DNA of 64,000 nt from Pseudogymnoascus destructans (taxonomy: Eukaryota; Ascomycota; Leotiomycetes; Thelebolales; Thelebolaceae): positions 1,302,001 through 1,366,000 of the forward strand of contig NW_020167526.1 of NCBI RefSeq assembly GCF_001641265.1, read 5' to 3'. How positions within the stretch are numbered: the stretch's first letter is position 1; every line of letters begins with the position of its first letter. A model generated the notes under the pieces. The model was not told the origin of the DNA and made no database searches. It worked only from the letters and a program-made list of their open reading frames with translations. Both the position numbers and the translations under genes were made by a program. Positions 20,655-32,358 of this stretch are shown in pieces.

Positions 20655-21972
20655 ATGTCTGCTCCTGATAACTCAAACCGCCGAGCACCTCGCCGTGGTT
20701 CTCGCCGGCCAACACACATCACGACGCTCCGCCAGCGCATCCACCAACTCTTCAATGGCCAATCCGAAGTCGGGGCCACACCAGCGCCTCGCCCTCGCCC
20801 TCGCCCTCGAGTGCCCGACAGCCCAAAAACCCCGCGTCTAATGCTCGACATCTTCTCCCAGTCTCGATTCGATCTCCCCCATATTCGGAGCACCTCGACA
20901 ACATCCCCATCGAGGTCGCCGACATACGTCTCCCCAACAATGGCGTCTATCTCGTCTTCGCCCGTCGAGCATTCACCCGCCAACTACCGCCCCTTAACGC
21001 CGAACACCTTCCGCGCACTCCAGTCGAGCACATCTATACCGCCACCCCCGCCAACGAGACAGAATACCACCGAGCGGCTACGCCAATTCAGTGGTGCGGA
21101 TCGTGAGGAGCTTGTCCTTATAGAGGCAATTTCACGGCGCGACCCGCGTCGGAAGAAGAAGAAGACCAGGAGGCAGAAGAAGCCAAGGGCTCCCATACAA
21201 TCTAGAGGGTCATGTTTTGCGGGGGTCACGAACCCTATTCTGCGCCGGAAGGCGATGCACTGTACCATATCCGGCATGTTCCTCATAACTATATTCTCAC
21301 TCTGTAAGTCCCCTTCGCCCACCTCCCTGGACCCAAAAATACCCCAAGCTAACCTACTATCCCCTAGACCTCGGCCTCGCCCTCTCTACCCACTACATCT
21401 CGCAAGAATTCCATGTCCTCCTCATCCTCATCGCCCTCGGCCCCACAATCTTCTTCATCCACTCCTTTGTCCTCCTCCTCCTCCTCCTCCTGAAGCCCCG
21501 CCCCGCAGACGGCTTCATCCCCGGCATGGAAAGCATGCACTTCTCACCCCTCGGATACGCTACCCCCGCTGTGCCCATCCGCGTCACCCTCGGTCGTGAC
21601 GAAGAGGTGCTCATCGGTTCCCGCACCACCCCTAGCGAGGCCAACGTCAGCGCCAACGCGAAAGCCATAGCGCCTCCGCCGCCGGCTTACGGGTTGTGGA
21701 GAGAGAGCGTGCGCGTGGATCCCGATCGCCTGTTCTGGGCGCGCAATGCGGCGGCCCCAAGGCGCGAGAGTCATGAGCAAATACCGGAGGACGGGAAGAC
21801 GCCGAGGAGGCCGCCGAGTTATGTGAGTGATGACGGGGTGGAATATGTGGTTGAGGCGGCGGGAAGGAGTGTCGCGCCTACGACGGATGTGCCGCTGCCT
21901 GTGCATCCGAGTGAGAGGGGGAGGGTGGGGGCGCCGTTTGGGGGTGGTGCGGTGGTGCGGATGTGTAGGTAG
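20655..21972 (+). CDS. uncharacterised two-TM membrane protein
   Basis: Two exons, 20655-21303 and 21368-21972 (intron GTAAGT...CCCTAG), give 417 aa. The N-terminal 210 residues are Ser/Pro/Arg-rich and disordered, including basic runs (RRKKKKTRRQKK). Two hydrophobic segments follow, separated by a short loop: CTISGMFLITIFSLYLGLAL spanning the splice site, then FHVLLILIALGPTIFFIHSF extended by a Leu run. The C-terminal part is soluble, with a PPPPAYGLWRESVRVDP motif and PPSYVSDDGVEY. This layout is common among fungal proteins of unknown function. I do not recognise a family and assign no role. The start at 20655 is favoured because its context (CACGATG) is good. Confidence 0.72.
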
Positions 21973-23664
21973 AGTGGGCGAGGGGGCAGGGAGGGCGTAA
22001 TGGCATATTCATGAACGGACTGGTGTAAAATGGTAGTGGAGTTATTGGAAGATGAGAGATGCGATGGTGGTGCAGCTGTAACAAAACGGATTCTTGCCAG
22101 AGTAAGTTAAGTGATATTCAATAATATCCGAAACGGTTGAGCCGCATCGTCGAGCCGCATCGTCGTAGTATGTCTGCTAGATCAGATGTAGCAGCAGTAT
22201 TAAGAAGCACATTTCTGGGCATCTCCAAGGGGTTAGAATCGTGCTCATGCTCATTTGAAAGAGTGGCACGTTACGGTAGAAATAACGGCATCTCATCAGT
22301 CTCGCCCACGATAAGTTTAAAGAGAGGGGCGCCCATAGAATAGTCACAGCTAACCAGCGAAATTAGAGCGAGAATCGCCAGAGCCAGCCGAAGTATTGCC
22401 CAAAGGAGTTGCAGATAAAGTATCACCTTCCATCTCCCTACCCTTAGAGCGAATTTAAGGTGGATGAAGGCATGGCCATTGTCTCCTTCGGTCGGTTCGA
22501 GATGTCGGAAGCAAGACTTGGCAGTTACGCTTCTCAAAATGCCATCCATGGCGTTCTTGGGGGGCAGATGTGTTTATGATGAGCGGAGCGACTACTGGGT
22601 GTTGGTATTTAGTATTTAGTATTACATTACAAAGATGGAAGTATTCACAGATTAGACCACTCATTATTCGAATACGCTAACTCGTGCCTTACAAAAATAC
22701 TTATGAGGGACCATGACAGCTGATAATCGGTATGTGGACTTGAAGCTAATGGAATTTATACCCTCTGTTTGATTTATAAGAAAACAGCTCGATGAATGCT
22801 TATAATGTGATAAATATAATTCTAGTTGTGTGAACACTTAAGTACCATGGGTGGCTTGCAAGCTGTATCTAGCCTTTGGGCAACAATATCGAGTCCTTTT
22901 CTCAGACTTGCGGGTGCTGCACTCTTACCATCGTACGATTATTGTCTTCTACCGCCCATTGATACATGTTTCAAGTGCTGGATCAGTCTCACCGCCGTCA
23001 CCCAAAGGAGACATGGGATCCACAAGAGCCGCTGGGCATTTCAGCATTGATTCAACGACCTACTATACTATAATACTACCACCGCAAAGGTCCATTCCAT
23101 CTACACCATTCTCCCGTTTACAGCCCACTGTCCAATCCTTCCATCCTCTGCCCGTCCAATGTTTCCCTTTCCACCTCACCACATACCATGGCCGCCTCCA
23201 TATGGTTTCTCCCCTTCCCCTCCTCCCCTTACTCTCCGGAGATCAGTTCAGTTCCAAACCACTGGATCAAATTGTGCCAATATCGTCAAAAGGTATCTAC
23301 CAGGTTCCCGGGTTTTGTTGCAAAGTCGTAAAAGGAAATGGATAACGGTAATGAAAACGAGATTAAAGTGCGCAAAGCAAAAACGTAATAGACCTTTTTG
23401 GGCGACGACAATTTTTTTCCTTTCCAAGTCGAAGCCACACCCATGATCAGACCAGGCGCCGGTAAATAAAGACGTTTCCGCGACATGCAAAGCCCAGAAT
23501 ATATTTCGTGATGAGGATGCCAATACCGAATTGCGTATTAAAATGGAGCAGCGAGTGTTGGTTACGTATTTATGTCCAAATAGAAGTAAAAAAGGCCGAT
23601 GTTAAAATAGTCAAGTCGTTATGTCAGGTCATCAGAACCATTCGTGAAGCGGTGTTCATTGTAT
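21973..23664. other. convergent intergenic region
   Basis: It lies between the 3' ends of the two-TM gene and gis2. A 92-codon frame at 22271-22549 (minus) includes a hydrophobic run but has no recognisable family or splice support. Low-complexity CT-rich patches occur at 23080-23230. It probably contains untranslated regions only. Confidence 0.45.
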
Positions 23665-24339
23665 CTAGGCGATTGGCGCAATTCCGGCGACAATTGGGTT
23701 GCCATCAACATCCAATCCCATTGGGACTCTCTGGGACTGCGGGCAGTCGCGAGAGATGTGGCCAGCCTCGCCGCACTGGTAACAGGTCTTGCCTGCAGTG
23801 TTGAGAGGACCGCCGTTTGGTGCAGTGCAGTCACGGCTGATGTGACCGAACTTGCCGCACGCGAAGCACTTCAGTGCCTGAGCCTTGCAGTCTCGGGCAA
23901 AGTGGTTGCGCTCACCGCACTTGTGGCAGGTGGTTGGGCGAGGGCCCTGGAAAGCTCCTCCGCGTTGGGCAAGTCCACCCTGGAATCCGCCACGAGGAGC
24001 GAATCCACCACGGCCAACGCCAGGACCCATTCCAGGACCCATTCCACCAACACCAGGTGGTGCGCTGCAGTCGCGAGCAAGATGGCCTAGGAGGCCACAG
24101 GAGTAGCAGCGACCCGAGGTTCCAGCAAGACGGAGGGTTGGGCAGTCAGCCTGGACGTGTCCAATGCCGGAGCAAGAGTAGCACTGCTTTGCCTCAGTGG
24201 TGCGTGGGAGCGGGCAGCCGTTCGATTCGTGTCCAGGTTGCTTGCAGTTATAGCAGAGACGCTCAGCGGATGAGCACTCGTTTGCTGTGTGGCCAATTTG
24301 GCCACACTTGTAGCAGGCGCGGCGAGAGAGAGACGACAT
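23665..24339 (-). CDS. gis2: CCHC zinc-knuckle nucleic-acid-binding protein (Gis2/Byr3/CNBP homologue)
   Basis: A single coding exon of 224 aa starting MSSLSRRACYKCGQIGH. Seven CCHC knuckles are visible: CYKCGQIGHTANEC, CYNCKQPGHESNGC, CYSCSGIGHVQADC, CYSCGLLGHLARDC, CHKCGERNHFARDC, CFACGKFGHISRDC and CYQCGEAGHISRDC. A Gly/Arg-rich (RGG-like) linker lies between knuckles four and five. Seven knuckles is the family number. Members bind mRNA and single-stranded DNA and associate with polysomes and stress granules; that role is inferred from the family. A branch-site-like GCTAAC and CTCCAG acceptor just 5' of the ATG on the minus strand indicate a 5'UTR intron. An in-frame extension upstream of 24339 would read through it. 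Confidence 0.93.
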   Translation of the reverse strand: MSSLSRRACYKCGQIGHTANECSSAERLCYNCKQPGHESNGCPLPRTTEAKQCYSCSGIGHVQADCPTLRLAGTSGRCYSCGLLGHLARDCSAPPGVGGMGPGMGPGVGRGGFAPRGGFQGGLAQRGGAFQGPRPTTCHKCGERNHFARDCKAQALKCFACGKFGHISRDCTAPNGGPLNTAGKTCYQCGEAGHISRDCPQSQRVPMGLDVDGNPIVAGIAPIA

Positions 24340-26241
24340 GATATGTAGAGTGGGATCTGGAGAATTTGTAGTTAGCATCGGCTGTTTTTGCAATAATTAT
24401 AATTTAAGAAATGTCATGTCCTCCAACGTAGTGTAGTGCAACGGCATCGATCTGTTTATCGATCCTATTGTCGTATTCTGGATCTCTTCACCGCAAGAGT
24501 AAACCTCCGTAGTGTATGGTTACGCCATCATACGCCTCAATTTGTGTGTCGAGAGTGGCGGCGAAGCTTTGTCGAAACATCCCGAGTGGTGCCACAAAAG
24601 TTTTGATGATGCGGCAGGTCGAGCTGCAGTTGCGTTGTTCCTGCATATCGTTGGGCGAAGGGTTTCTCTCCGGAGTCGTGCAAAACGACAAAGCTTAAAA
24701 CAATCATCCAACTTACATTTCAACGTAATTCCTTCTGGTCAACAGCTTACTTTGTCCTTTCCTAGCTTTCTAACTTCCTTCTTTCGACGTCTTCTGCTTC
24801 TCCTTCTCTCCTATTCAACAACAACGACAACGGCAACGTTCGCGTAGACTTCAAGATAATCGGTTGATTGTTGATAAAGATGTGCAAACGAAAGAGTGCT
24901 CGGAACTCGTGGAGAAATCTCTTAAGAGTATTAGCTGCGGTTTCCCGCTTTGATCGAATGCGACTGAAACTTCCAAGCTCTCACTCGTCAAGCTACGCCA
25001 CGCACTTGCCTTGCATAGGATTAGCGGTCGTGATAGCAACAAAGTCAAACGGGAACAAGGGGCAAACCCAACAGTGGTCGACCAATTGAAGCTGCTTACC
25101 ATCCATTGAAGGAGCGACCAGGCGCGACATGACCCAGCAAAAACGTGTGGCTGTGATGACATTCGCAGCTTCACACAAAAGTCCATACAGCCCTGCCGCT
25201 CGAAGTTGCCAGAAGTTGCCACATTCGTGGTCCAGAGCATACTTGACTCGACTGCGTACGGCTTTTGGCATGAGAGAAGCAAGCTGCTCGAGTTGTATGT
25301 ACTGTACTCAAAGGGCCTCTCTGAGATGATATGTCCTTTCTGGCGCCAAGAATTGCTAGAGCAGCAGCCCCAAACACCGAGTTTGTGCGACAACGGTAAG
25401 AGCTGCCAGCCGCTGGAACGCCCTGCCTCCTTGCAAGTGCATGTACTTGTATAGGTATTTTGATATGCCTTCCATTATTACATGGTTGTTCGTGTTTGAT
25501 CAGCCAACAGCAGCGCAGTTTCGTACCAGTTGCGATAGGCCGAAAGGTCGCCACTCATTGTATTTTTGTCAAAAATAATGTTATAAGTTATTCCATACAG
25601 TCGACAATATCTTGTTTCGTATTTCTTAGACTTGTCCGTTCATCTGTTGACAAACAATTAGCATGTTGGTCTGTATTTCATTTTGGAGAACTGATTGGAA
25701 TATTTCTGTGCTCCCCAATAGCCTTTATGTCCTTGCATTTACCATGAATGGACGTTGGATATCTCAGGCAATAGGAATTTTTTTATTATCTTTTACCTAC
25801 AAGATGTAATATGAAGGAAAGAGAGTGGCAGTTCATCGCTTTCCCATGTTCTATAACATGTGTGCCATTCGGAGGCCAGAGGATGGCGGTAGATGCCGAG
25901 TGTGCGGCCTCACTTCCATGAGGCGGCAGCCTGGCGCTATCCTATCTGGGCCTCTCGTTTTGTTTTTGGGCGGTATCCCACTCAGCTCTCCCTCTCTTCT
26001 CCGTTTCCATAATATCCCTGGGAATAATTTCATATTCAGGGTTCAATTCAATCCAAAGGCAAGCTGTGTAGTTATAGGACTGACAATTCACTTGTATGAC
26101 CTGACATTCATGAGATACATTCTTTGATCGTTACCTTGCCCTTCACTCATCCAAACCTCGGCGAGGCTGATCGAGATCGACGGAATTTTGAAGTGACCCA
26201 ATAACTAGACAATCCATCCGAGCAAGACATCCTCATCCATT
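24340..26241. other. intergenic between gis2 and dmc1
   Basis: It should include the gis2 leader (with its intron) and promoter. A pyrimidine-rich stretch at 24,755-24,815 followed by CAACAACAACG resembles a plus-strand promoter/leader, but the frame after it (24,868-25,089) has no recognisable product. A long minus-strand frame at 24,851-25,393 also lacks family features. I leave both unannotated. Confidence 0.4.
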
Positions 26242-27875
26242 ATGGCTCCAGCCTCAATCATTGGTGATATCGATGGCGGCGATGAGGCAAGACAGCCACT
26301 TACCATTCTGTCTAACCCATGTTGACATTTCCCAGAGCATGCTTGTCATCATCGACATTGATAGCATTCAAGCTCATGGTAAGTCGCTCGACCTTAATTA
26401 CGGGTTGGACATCTCTCATTGCATCAGGCGTATCGGCATCGGACATTGCGAAACTCAAGCTGAATGGCATCCACACTGTGACTGTGAGCAACCACAATGT
26501 ATCCTGTGTCATTGTGCAGCATTCTTACTTTGCCAGGGCGTTTTGTCTATGACAAGGAAGAAGATGGAAAGAATCAAGGGATTGTCCGAGGTCAAAGTCC
26601 TCAAAATCAAAGAAGCTGCGGCGAAAATGATGGTAACATGGACACGAATATCCGATACAGTTCACCAGCTGATATTCCTTGTAGCCGGACGCGAACGGCT
26701 TTGTGACTGCCACTGACTTGGCGGTCAAACGCAGGCAATGCATGAAGATAAGCACGGGAAGCAAGCAGCTTGACACAATCCTCCTTGGGTATGGCTATTG
26801 AATCAGACTACGAAGGCGGCATTGACAAGCCATAGGGGTTTCGAGACTATGAGCATCAGTGAAATATATGGCGAATTCCGTATGTTTCTTATTTCACAAA
26901 ACGTTGATGGGGTACTGAATCTTCCAAGGTTGTGGAAAGACACAGATCTGCCATACTATGGCTGTCATGGCCCAGCTGCCAAGGGTAATAAGATGCACCC
27001 CCATTGTTTCAACAAGTAACTTACTGAAGGAACCGTAGGAAATGGGAGGCGCAGAAGGAAAGGTTGCATGGATCGGTGAGTTTTTTTGCTATATTATCAC
27101 AAGGACAGAACTGACAATAGGCAGATACTGAGGGCACGTTTCGTCCAGAGCGAATTGCGCAGATTGCTGAGCGCTTTGGTGGTATGTCGCCCGGGAAACC
27201 CTGCCTTACACTGCTACTCAGTCCTAATCTCTCCTCTAGTTGATCCAGAGCAAGCTTGTGACAACATCTGTGTGTCTCGAAGCCTCAACAGCGAGGTTCG
27301 TCAACAAAGCACCTTCGAGAGAGCCTATTACTAATACCATGCAGCATCAGTATGAACTTCTGGATGTTCTGGCATTCAACTTCTGCAGTGGCGAATATCG
27401 GCTTCTGGTCATTGATAGTGTCATGGCCCTCTTCCGAACCGACTACAGCGGCCGCGGCGAGCTTGCAGAGCGTCAGCAAGCCCTCGGCCAGTTCCTCAAG
27501 CGTCTTGCAGCTCTGGCGGAAGAGTTCAACGTTTGCGTCGTGATGGTAAGCTTGACAGCCATAGTTTTATATGATTTGGACTGACACTCCCGGAGACAAA
27601 CCAAGTTCAATCTGACCCTGGAGCCAGCGCTCTATTTGCCGGTACTGATGGGCGTAAACCTGTTGGTGGCCATGTTCTCGCGCATGCCTCGACTACAAGG
27701 GTTCTCCTTCGCAAAGGTCGTGGAGAAGAACGAGTTGCAAAGATCATTGATTCACCAAGTAGGTCACCATTTCAATGGCGCTATACTTATATACTGACAA
27801 ATGGTAGACTGCCCAGAGCGCGAGGCTACATATATCATAACCAATGGAGGCATCAGTGACCCTGAGAAGGTGTAA
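26242..27875 (+). CDS. dmc1: meiotic recombinase Dmc1
   Basis: Thirteen exons: 26242-26286, 26336-26378, 26428-26483, 26537-26632, 26685-26788, 26836-26879, 26929-26984, 27039-27075, 27125-27181, 27240-27295, 27345-27545, 27596-27758 and 27808-27875. They sum to 342 codons (341 aa), the normal Dmc1 length. N-terminal helix-hairpin-helix: [19 protein letters not shown]. Core: [20 protein letters not shown], Walker A GEFRCGKTQ (about residue 127), [20 protein letters not shown], Walker [22 protein letters not shown]2 region [20 protein letters not shown] and the C-terminal [17 protein letters not shown] and the L2 sequence favour Dmc1 over Rad51. It forms strand-exchange filaments in meiosis. 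Intron 1 needs a GC-AG splice; all others are GT-AG. No disabling change is seen. Confidence 0.93.
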
Positions 27876-28204
27876 TTGGGGACGACCTCGCTGGTGTGCT
27901 GGCTGTCCGTGATTTCCGCCAGCAAAGCGCAAGAACATCATATTGCAATGATAACTTGAAGATGCTCATTCTGCTCAAGTACTTATACCACAAAATATTC
28001 CGGCTTTATAGTGCTGTTAGCATTGGACAAAAAATGATAAATAGAAGCTCAAACCCCAGCTTTCGGGTAGTTAACCGCATTTGACTTGGCGGCGCATGAT
28101 ATTGATAAGATAAGGATTTTACTTTTGGTGATTTCTTTCCGCAGCCTACCAAACCATTCCCGTAGGACCACCATCGCGACTTCAATCGCATACGCCTCGC
28201 CACG
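27876..28204. other. short intergenic, dmc1 to rrp7
   Basis: About 330 bp holding the dmc1 3' end and the rrp7 promoter, in tandem orientation. No further feature is seen. Confidence 0.5.
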
Positions 28205-29131
28205 ATGCCAAAAGCAATCGCCAGTATCGGAGAATACTCCATCCTCCCCGTATCCATACCCGAGACGAGCGCATACACTGTCAAGGCCGTACACAGCATC
28301 TACGTCCGCCCGCATGCACCTAAAATCCCCACGCCCTCCGATTCACGAAGCCTTTTCCTCGTTAACATCCCAATCGACAGCACAGAGCAGCATATCCGGT
28401 CAATTTTCTCGTCGCTACTCGGAGCCGGAAGGTTTGAGACTGTTATCTTCGAGAATGAGCGACAGAATGCACCGCTTGTAGCAGAGACGAAATTGGTGCA
28501 GAGCGCGAAGAATAAGAAGAGGAAACATGCGGATGCTGTCAATAATGCGGAGACGGCGGAAGATGCCTTGCCCAAGGCTTGGGATAGGAATCTGCACCGT
28601 AGTGGCAGCACGGCCGTCGCGGTGCTGGCGGATGCGAGGTGTGTGGAGCATGCGCTGAAGGCGATCAAGAAGGCGAATAAGAGCGGAGAGTACCCTGTCT
28701 GGGGAGCGGGCGTCAGTGGTGTCCCTGCACTGGGATCATCGAGATACATGGCGCATCAGAAGTTGACATACCCCCCCAAGGATGAGCTGCAGTCTGCGGT
28801 GGACAACTTCATGGCGGAGTGGAATAGGAAGGAAGAGGAAGCTGCGAGGTTGGCGAAGCGTCAACGCAATGTTCCGGATGAAGATGGATTTATCACCGTC
28901 ACTCGCGGTGGAAGGACCGGTCCCGCACGACAGCACGACGCGGATGAAGCCAGGAAGAAGGAGCTAGAGAAGGAGGAGGCGAAGAGGAAATCTATGGGCG
29001 ACTTCTACCGCTTCCAGGGCCGGGAGAGGAGGAAGGAGGAGCAGGGAGAGCTGCTCAAGCGATTCGAGGAGGATAGGAAGAGGGTGGAGGGCATGAAGAC
29101 CGAGAGGCGGGGTCGGTTCAGACCGGAATAA
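28205..29131 (+). CDS. rrp7: ribosome biogenesis protein Rrp7
   Basis: A single exon of 308 aa. The N-terminal half is an RRM-like fold (YVRPHAP..SRSLFLVNIPIDSTEQHIRSIFSSLLGAGRFETVIF) with a charged insertion (KNKKRKHADAV) and a second conserved part (STAVAVLADARCVEHALKAI). The C-terminal Rrp7 signature is clear: AVDNFMAEWNRKEEE, PDEDGFITVTRGGR, then GDFYRFQGRERRKEEQ and a terminal basic helix ending RRGRFRPE. Length and order fit the family. Rrp7 works in the UTP-C/CURI module of 90S pre-ribosomes, in 18S rRNA processing in the nucleolus (family knowledge). The ATG at 28205 has context CACGATG. Confidence 0.95.
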   Translation: MPKAIASIGEYSILPVSIPETSAYTVKAVHSIYVRPHAPKIPTPSDSRSLFLVNIPIDSTEQHIRSIFSSLLGAGRFETVIFENERQNAPLVAETKLVQSAKNKKRKHADAVNNAETAEDALPKAWDRNLHRSGSTAVAVLADARCVEHALKAIKKANKSGEYPVWGAGVSGVPALGSSRYMAHQKLTYPPKDELQSAVDNFMAEWNRKEEEAARLAKRQRNVPDEDGFITVTRGGRTGPARQHDADEARKKELEKEEAKRKSMGDFYRFQGRERRKEEQGELLKRFEEDRKRVEGMKTERRGRFRPE

Positions 29132-30361
29132 GATTGTACTTGAGGTATGGCAAATGCCCTTTTGATTCTTCTTCCCTCGTGTTTTATTATTATAATGGAC
29201 AACACACGTGATGACTCCGCGGGGCCATAGAAGTCTGGATTCGCTGATGGGCCGATACCCACGGGGAATCATCACTATGACTAGAAACACCGCATAAAAC
29301 AATCTTCTCAACTTTTCTGATGTGTCTCATGCCGTCCTGGAATTTTCCTGCTTCGCTTTTGTGTTGAAGACTCTGACTGGGGCATTTAGATATCAATCGC
29401 GCCAATGGTTGCGGGGATGGACATCCTCCTTGATAACCTCCGACAGCCCCATAGTAGGGCAATCTGGCATGTTAGATATGGCTCAGTCATGTCGTTATTG
29501 TTGTAGTGACGACACGTAACCGTTCGTCTCAACCCGGCCAGACCATTCACCACCCACGGTTGAAACGAATACACTCGGCTAGCCTCTTCCGAGCAACCCA
29601 CCAGTAAAAGGACGAGGCAAAGATAAAGCGATTATTGGTTGCGCGTCTGCACCTAGACTGTGGCGGCGTGATTGAAGGCTTACAACGCCTCTGGCATCAC
29701 AACTTTCAGGAATGAGGAGGAAGAAGGAGCGGAGGATGATGGAAGCGATGCATGATACCTTGCTCGACCTAGGCTAATCTGATGGTATATGCTACCCACG
29801 GATACTACGTCATAGTATTTGGGGTTTGGGTAGATAGTTGTGTTGCACTTGTATATACTAGCTTGATACTTCTCGGACAAATAATCACATCATCTTACCT
29901 CCACGCATCATTTTGTAATGACATGTGCACTCCATGCCATGATACTGACTTCGAATACAACATGAGATCTCCGCTACCATCTTTGAACACACCACCCTTC
30001 CATACCCACACTATCCCGCCCCAAGCCTGAAACATCACACATTTCTCACGACGCCCACAGTTATATTAATGCTTTTTGTTAATTTTTACTTCTAGTAGTT
30101 CTGCCCATACCCACGCTAAAACGCGCCGTGGTGCCCACCGTCCATTAGGTTGTTATCCACTATCGTCCAGCAAGTGATAATGCTATCTTCTCCCCATGCC
30201 ACAGGCACGTCCAATAATTATACAACCATTCCTTCTCCCCAAAAAATCCAGCTTTTTCTTTTATCAATCAAAAACACCAGCAATACCCGCAAAGCCAGCC
30301 CAGCCCAGCCCCCAGCCCCCAGCCCCAGAAATTTCCCCCCTCCTTCCCATTCCCAGGACCC
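29132..30361. other. intergenic, nothing recognised
   Basis: Several 60-100 codon frames lack family features. The stretch 30,180-30,361 is C/A-rich and overlaps the 3' side of the minus-strand gene that follows. Confidence 0.45.
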
Positions 30362-30805
30362 TCACGCCCTCGCCTCCTCAACCCTCACCTCCCCAAACCC
30401 CTCCATGCTCCCCCCATCCCCCGCACTCATCCTCCTCCCACCCCCCGCACTCATCCTCCTCCCCTCCTTCAACTCCATCTCCGCCTCCATCAACCTGCGC
30501 TGCACCCACGCGCGATACAACCTATCCCCCCTCACGCTCTCACAATTCAATAACTCCGTCAAGGCGCTCTTGATCTGCTGGTTCACATCGTGCAGCTTTC
30601 TCGCGTCGGCGTCGTAGGCTGCGGCCGTGGCGACGGAGTAGGGTGTCGACGGGTAGGTGGTCGCGGGGTAGGAGGAGAGGGTGTCGATGGGGTAGGCGGC
30701 TAGGCTGAGGCGGAGGGATTCGTGCTCGGAGTGGAGGAGGAGATATTGTTGGAGGGTGAGGGCGCGGGTGGGGGAGGCGGAGAGGGGGTTGCTGCGGAAG
30801 GACAT
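30362..30805 (-). CDS. small conserved-looking protein of unknown function
   Basis: A 147-codon frame starting MSFRSNPLSASPTRALTLQQ. It contains LHSEHESLRLSLAAYPIDTL, a helical stretch (YDADARKLHDVNQQIKSALTELL) and a second helix (RLYRAWVQRRLMEAEMELKEG). Then comes a duplicated RRMSAGGG / RRMSAGDG element. Codon use is G/C-ending like the neighbouring real genes. A CA-rich leader precedes the ATG on the minus strand. The helices suggest a small coiled-coil protein. I cannot name a family. The in-frame extension to 30997 reads through leader sequence and is not favoured. Confidence 0.6.
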   Translation of the reverse strand: MSFRSNPLSASPTRALTLQQYLLLHSEHESLRLSLAAYPIDTLSSYPATTYPSTPYSVATAAAYDADARKLHDVNQQIKSALTELLNCESVRGDRLYRAWVQRRLMEAEMELKEGRRMSAGGGRRMSAGDGGSMEGFGEVRVEEARA

Positions 30806-31077
30806 TGTTGTGTGGAATTGGGTGGGTTGAAATGTGGTTTGTGGTCCTTTTTGGAGAGGTTGGATGAGCTGGATTGATATGTGTTTCTCGTTGCGGTTTG
30901 TGAGGGATTGGCTTGAGCCGAATGCCGTTCTTTGTAGTTTCTTGCGTGGAATTGCCTCCGTTCCAGTGTTCGTCGAGGATGATGGATAGCTATACACCCC
31001 TCCTCGATATTGAATAGCTGTTTGTACAGTATAGATGATGTCCTGTACAGAATGTATGACGCTTCAAGCCCCAATTC

Positions 31078-31122
31078 TCAAAGACACTCTAAGACACTCT
31101 AGGACACTCTTAAGACACTCTA
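31078..31122. repeat. ~11-bp tandem repeat
   Basis: Four copies of AAGACACTCT with one or two base variations (one copy AGGACACTCT). Confidence 0.8.
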
Positions 31123-31782
31123 ATAATCCAGTCCGTCAAGGAAGAGCAACCGATGGTTGAGTGCGAGGAAGTCACAACAAAGAATTCGTTATAATATATT
31201 CAACAGGCAAGAACGACCAGAATCAATCCATCATGCGGGTCATACTTAACCTTATAACTCCCTCATTCTCAGACCATCAATCCACCCCCCCCCCCCACCA
31301 CTCAAGCTCAGTGGTCTAGACCCAGAGGTCGATTACATGACGTCTTGCGGCCCAGCCCACCAAAATGCCCCAGATCCACCACGCAAGCCCCCTCAAACTC
31401 ACCATGTAACCAAGTACCTGCGCGCTCACTTGAGGAAACTTAGCAGATTGACTCCCGGAGCTTGCGCTGGTGCACCTGGGATCTGTGCGGCGTCTCCGCT
31501 GTGCTCCTTCCCCGCCGTGGAGATGAGATGAAGGGGAGCTACTGTGCACTGTATACAGGTGGATGAGGGAAGGAAGGGTGAGGGACGAGAATTCCGCCCT
31601 CGTGGTTCCCAAGGGTTAAACGCACAGCCAGTGCGGGCAGTCCACGACTTTCTGTGGCACAGCAGTTGGGCGGCGGGGTGATGTGCAGACGTTGGGGGAT
31701 GAGACACGTCATTGTGCTGGGAGAGGGGCGCGTTTTTTTAGCATTATCATTTATCGCATTACTGCATTCTCCAGTCAGCTTA

Positions 31783-31830
31783 GGAGGATGATGGGATGAT
31801 GGGATGATGGGATGATGATGGGATGGATAG
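31783..31830. repeat. GATGATGG-type simple repeat
   Basis: Repeated GATGATGG / GGATGAT units (about five). Confidence 0.8.
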
Positions 31831-31980
31831 ACTCCGGCCAAGTTACCTGAATGGATAGATAGACTCGGCTTTGTGAGATCCCGGATGGATTACGGAGCAG
31901 TATAGTGTTCATTCGCACTTACGTCGTCGTGTAGAAATTACGTGAGGATGCTAGATACTGTCCGATATCTGGTTACCGCA

Positions 31981-32045
31981 TGGTCTTCCAGCCGGCCGGG
32001 TCTTCCAGCCGGGTCTTCCAGCCGGGTCTTCCAGCCGGGTCATCC
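31981..32045. repeat. 13-bp tandem repeat
   Basis: About four to five head-to-tail copies of GGGTCTTCCAGCC; the last copy has CATCC for CTTCC. Confidence 0.85.
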
Positions 32046-32358
32046 AGCGGGGCTATGTCGTACAGCGCGCCCTCTGATTGATCCATTAGAGGGTCCGTTT
32101 AATAATACTAAAGTATTACTAATGGTCCTTTTATGTTTCAAACTGCTTATTATTAATGTCCCTTTTTGGGTTTCAACGACTCTCATTAAATTATGTTTCA
32201 ACCATGTTATAAAATGGGGGGTTTTTTTTCACACAGGTTTTGCGAAAAATTAAACATTACTTGATTTTTCACCTTTTGCAGAAGCTGAATCATAAAAAAT
32301 CTTCTCAAAAATGGGTACTTAACAAGTCATGATAAATTTCCCTACCTTCCATCTGGTA

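Larger units (their letters stand above)
30806..32358. other. intergenic with simple repeats
   Basis: It contains three small tandem repeats (31078-31122, 31783-31830, 31981-32045) and an A+T-rich tract (32,090-32,340). A run of C lies at 31,287-31,299. No gene is recognised. Confidence 0.5.

Noticed and set aside
20588..20983. 131-codon minus-strand ORF
   Set aside because: Shadow of the Ser/Pro/Arg-rich N-terminus of the two-TM protein.
22271..22549. 92-codon minus-strand ORF with a hydrophobic segment
   Set aside because: No family similarity, no leader or splice context, and located in a convergent 3' region.
24851..25393. 180-codon minus-strand ORF and overlapping frames
   Set aside because: Compositionally like random translation (Ser/Leu/Cys-rich), with competing frames of similar length and no recognisable motif.
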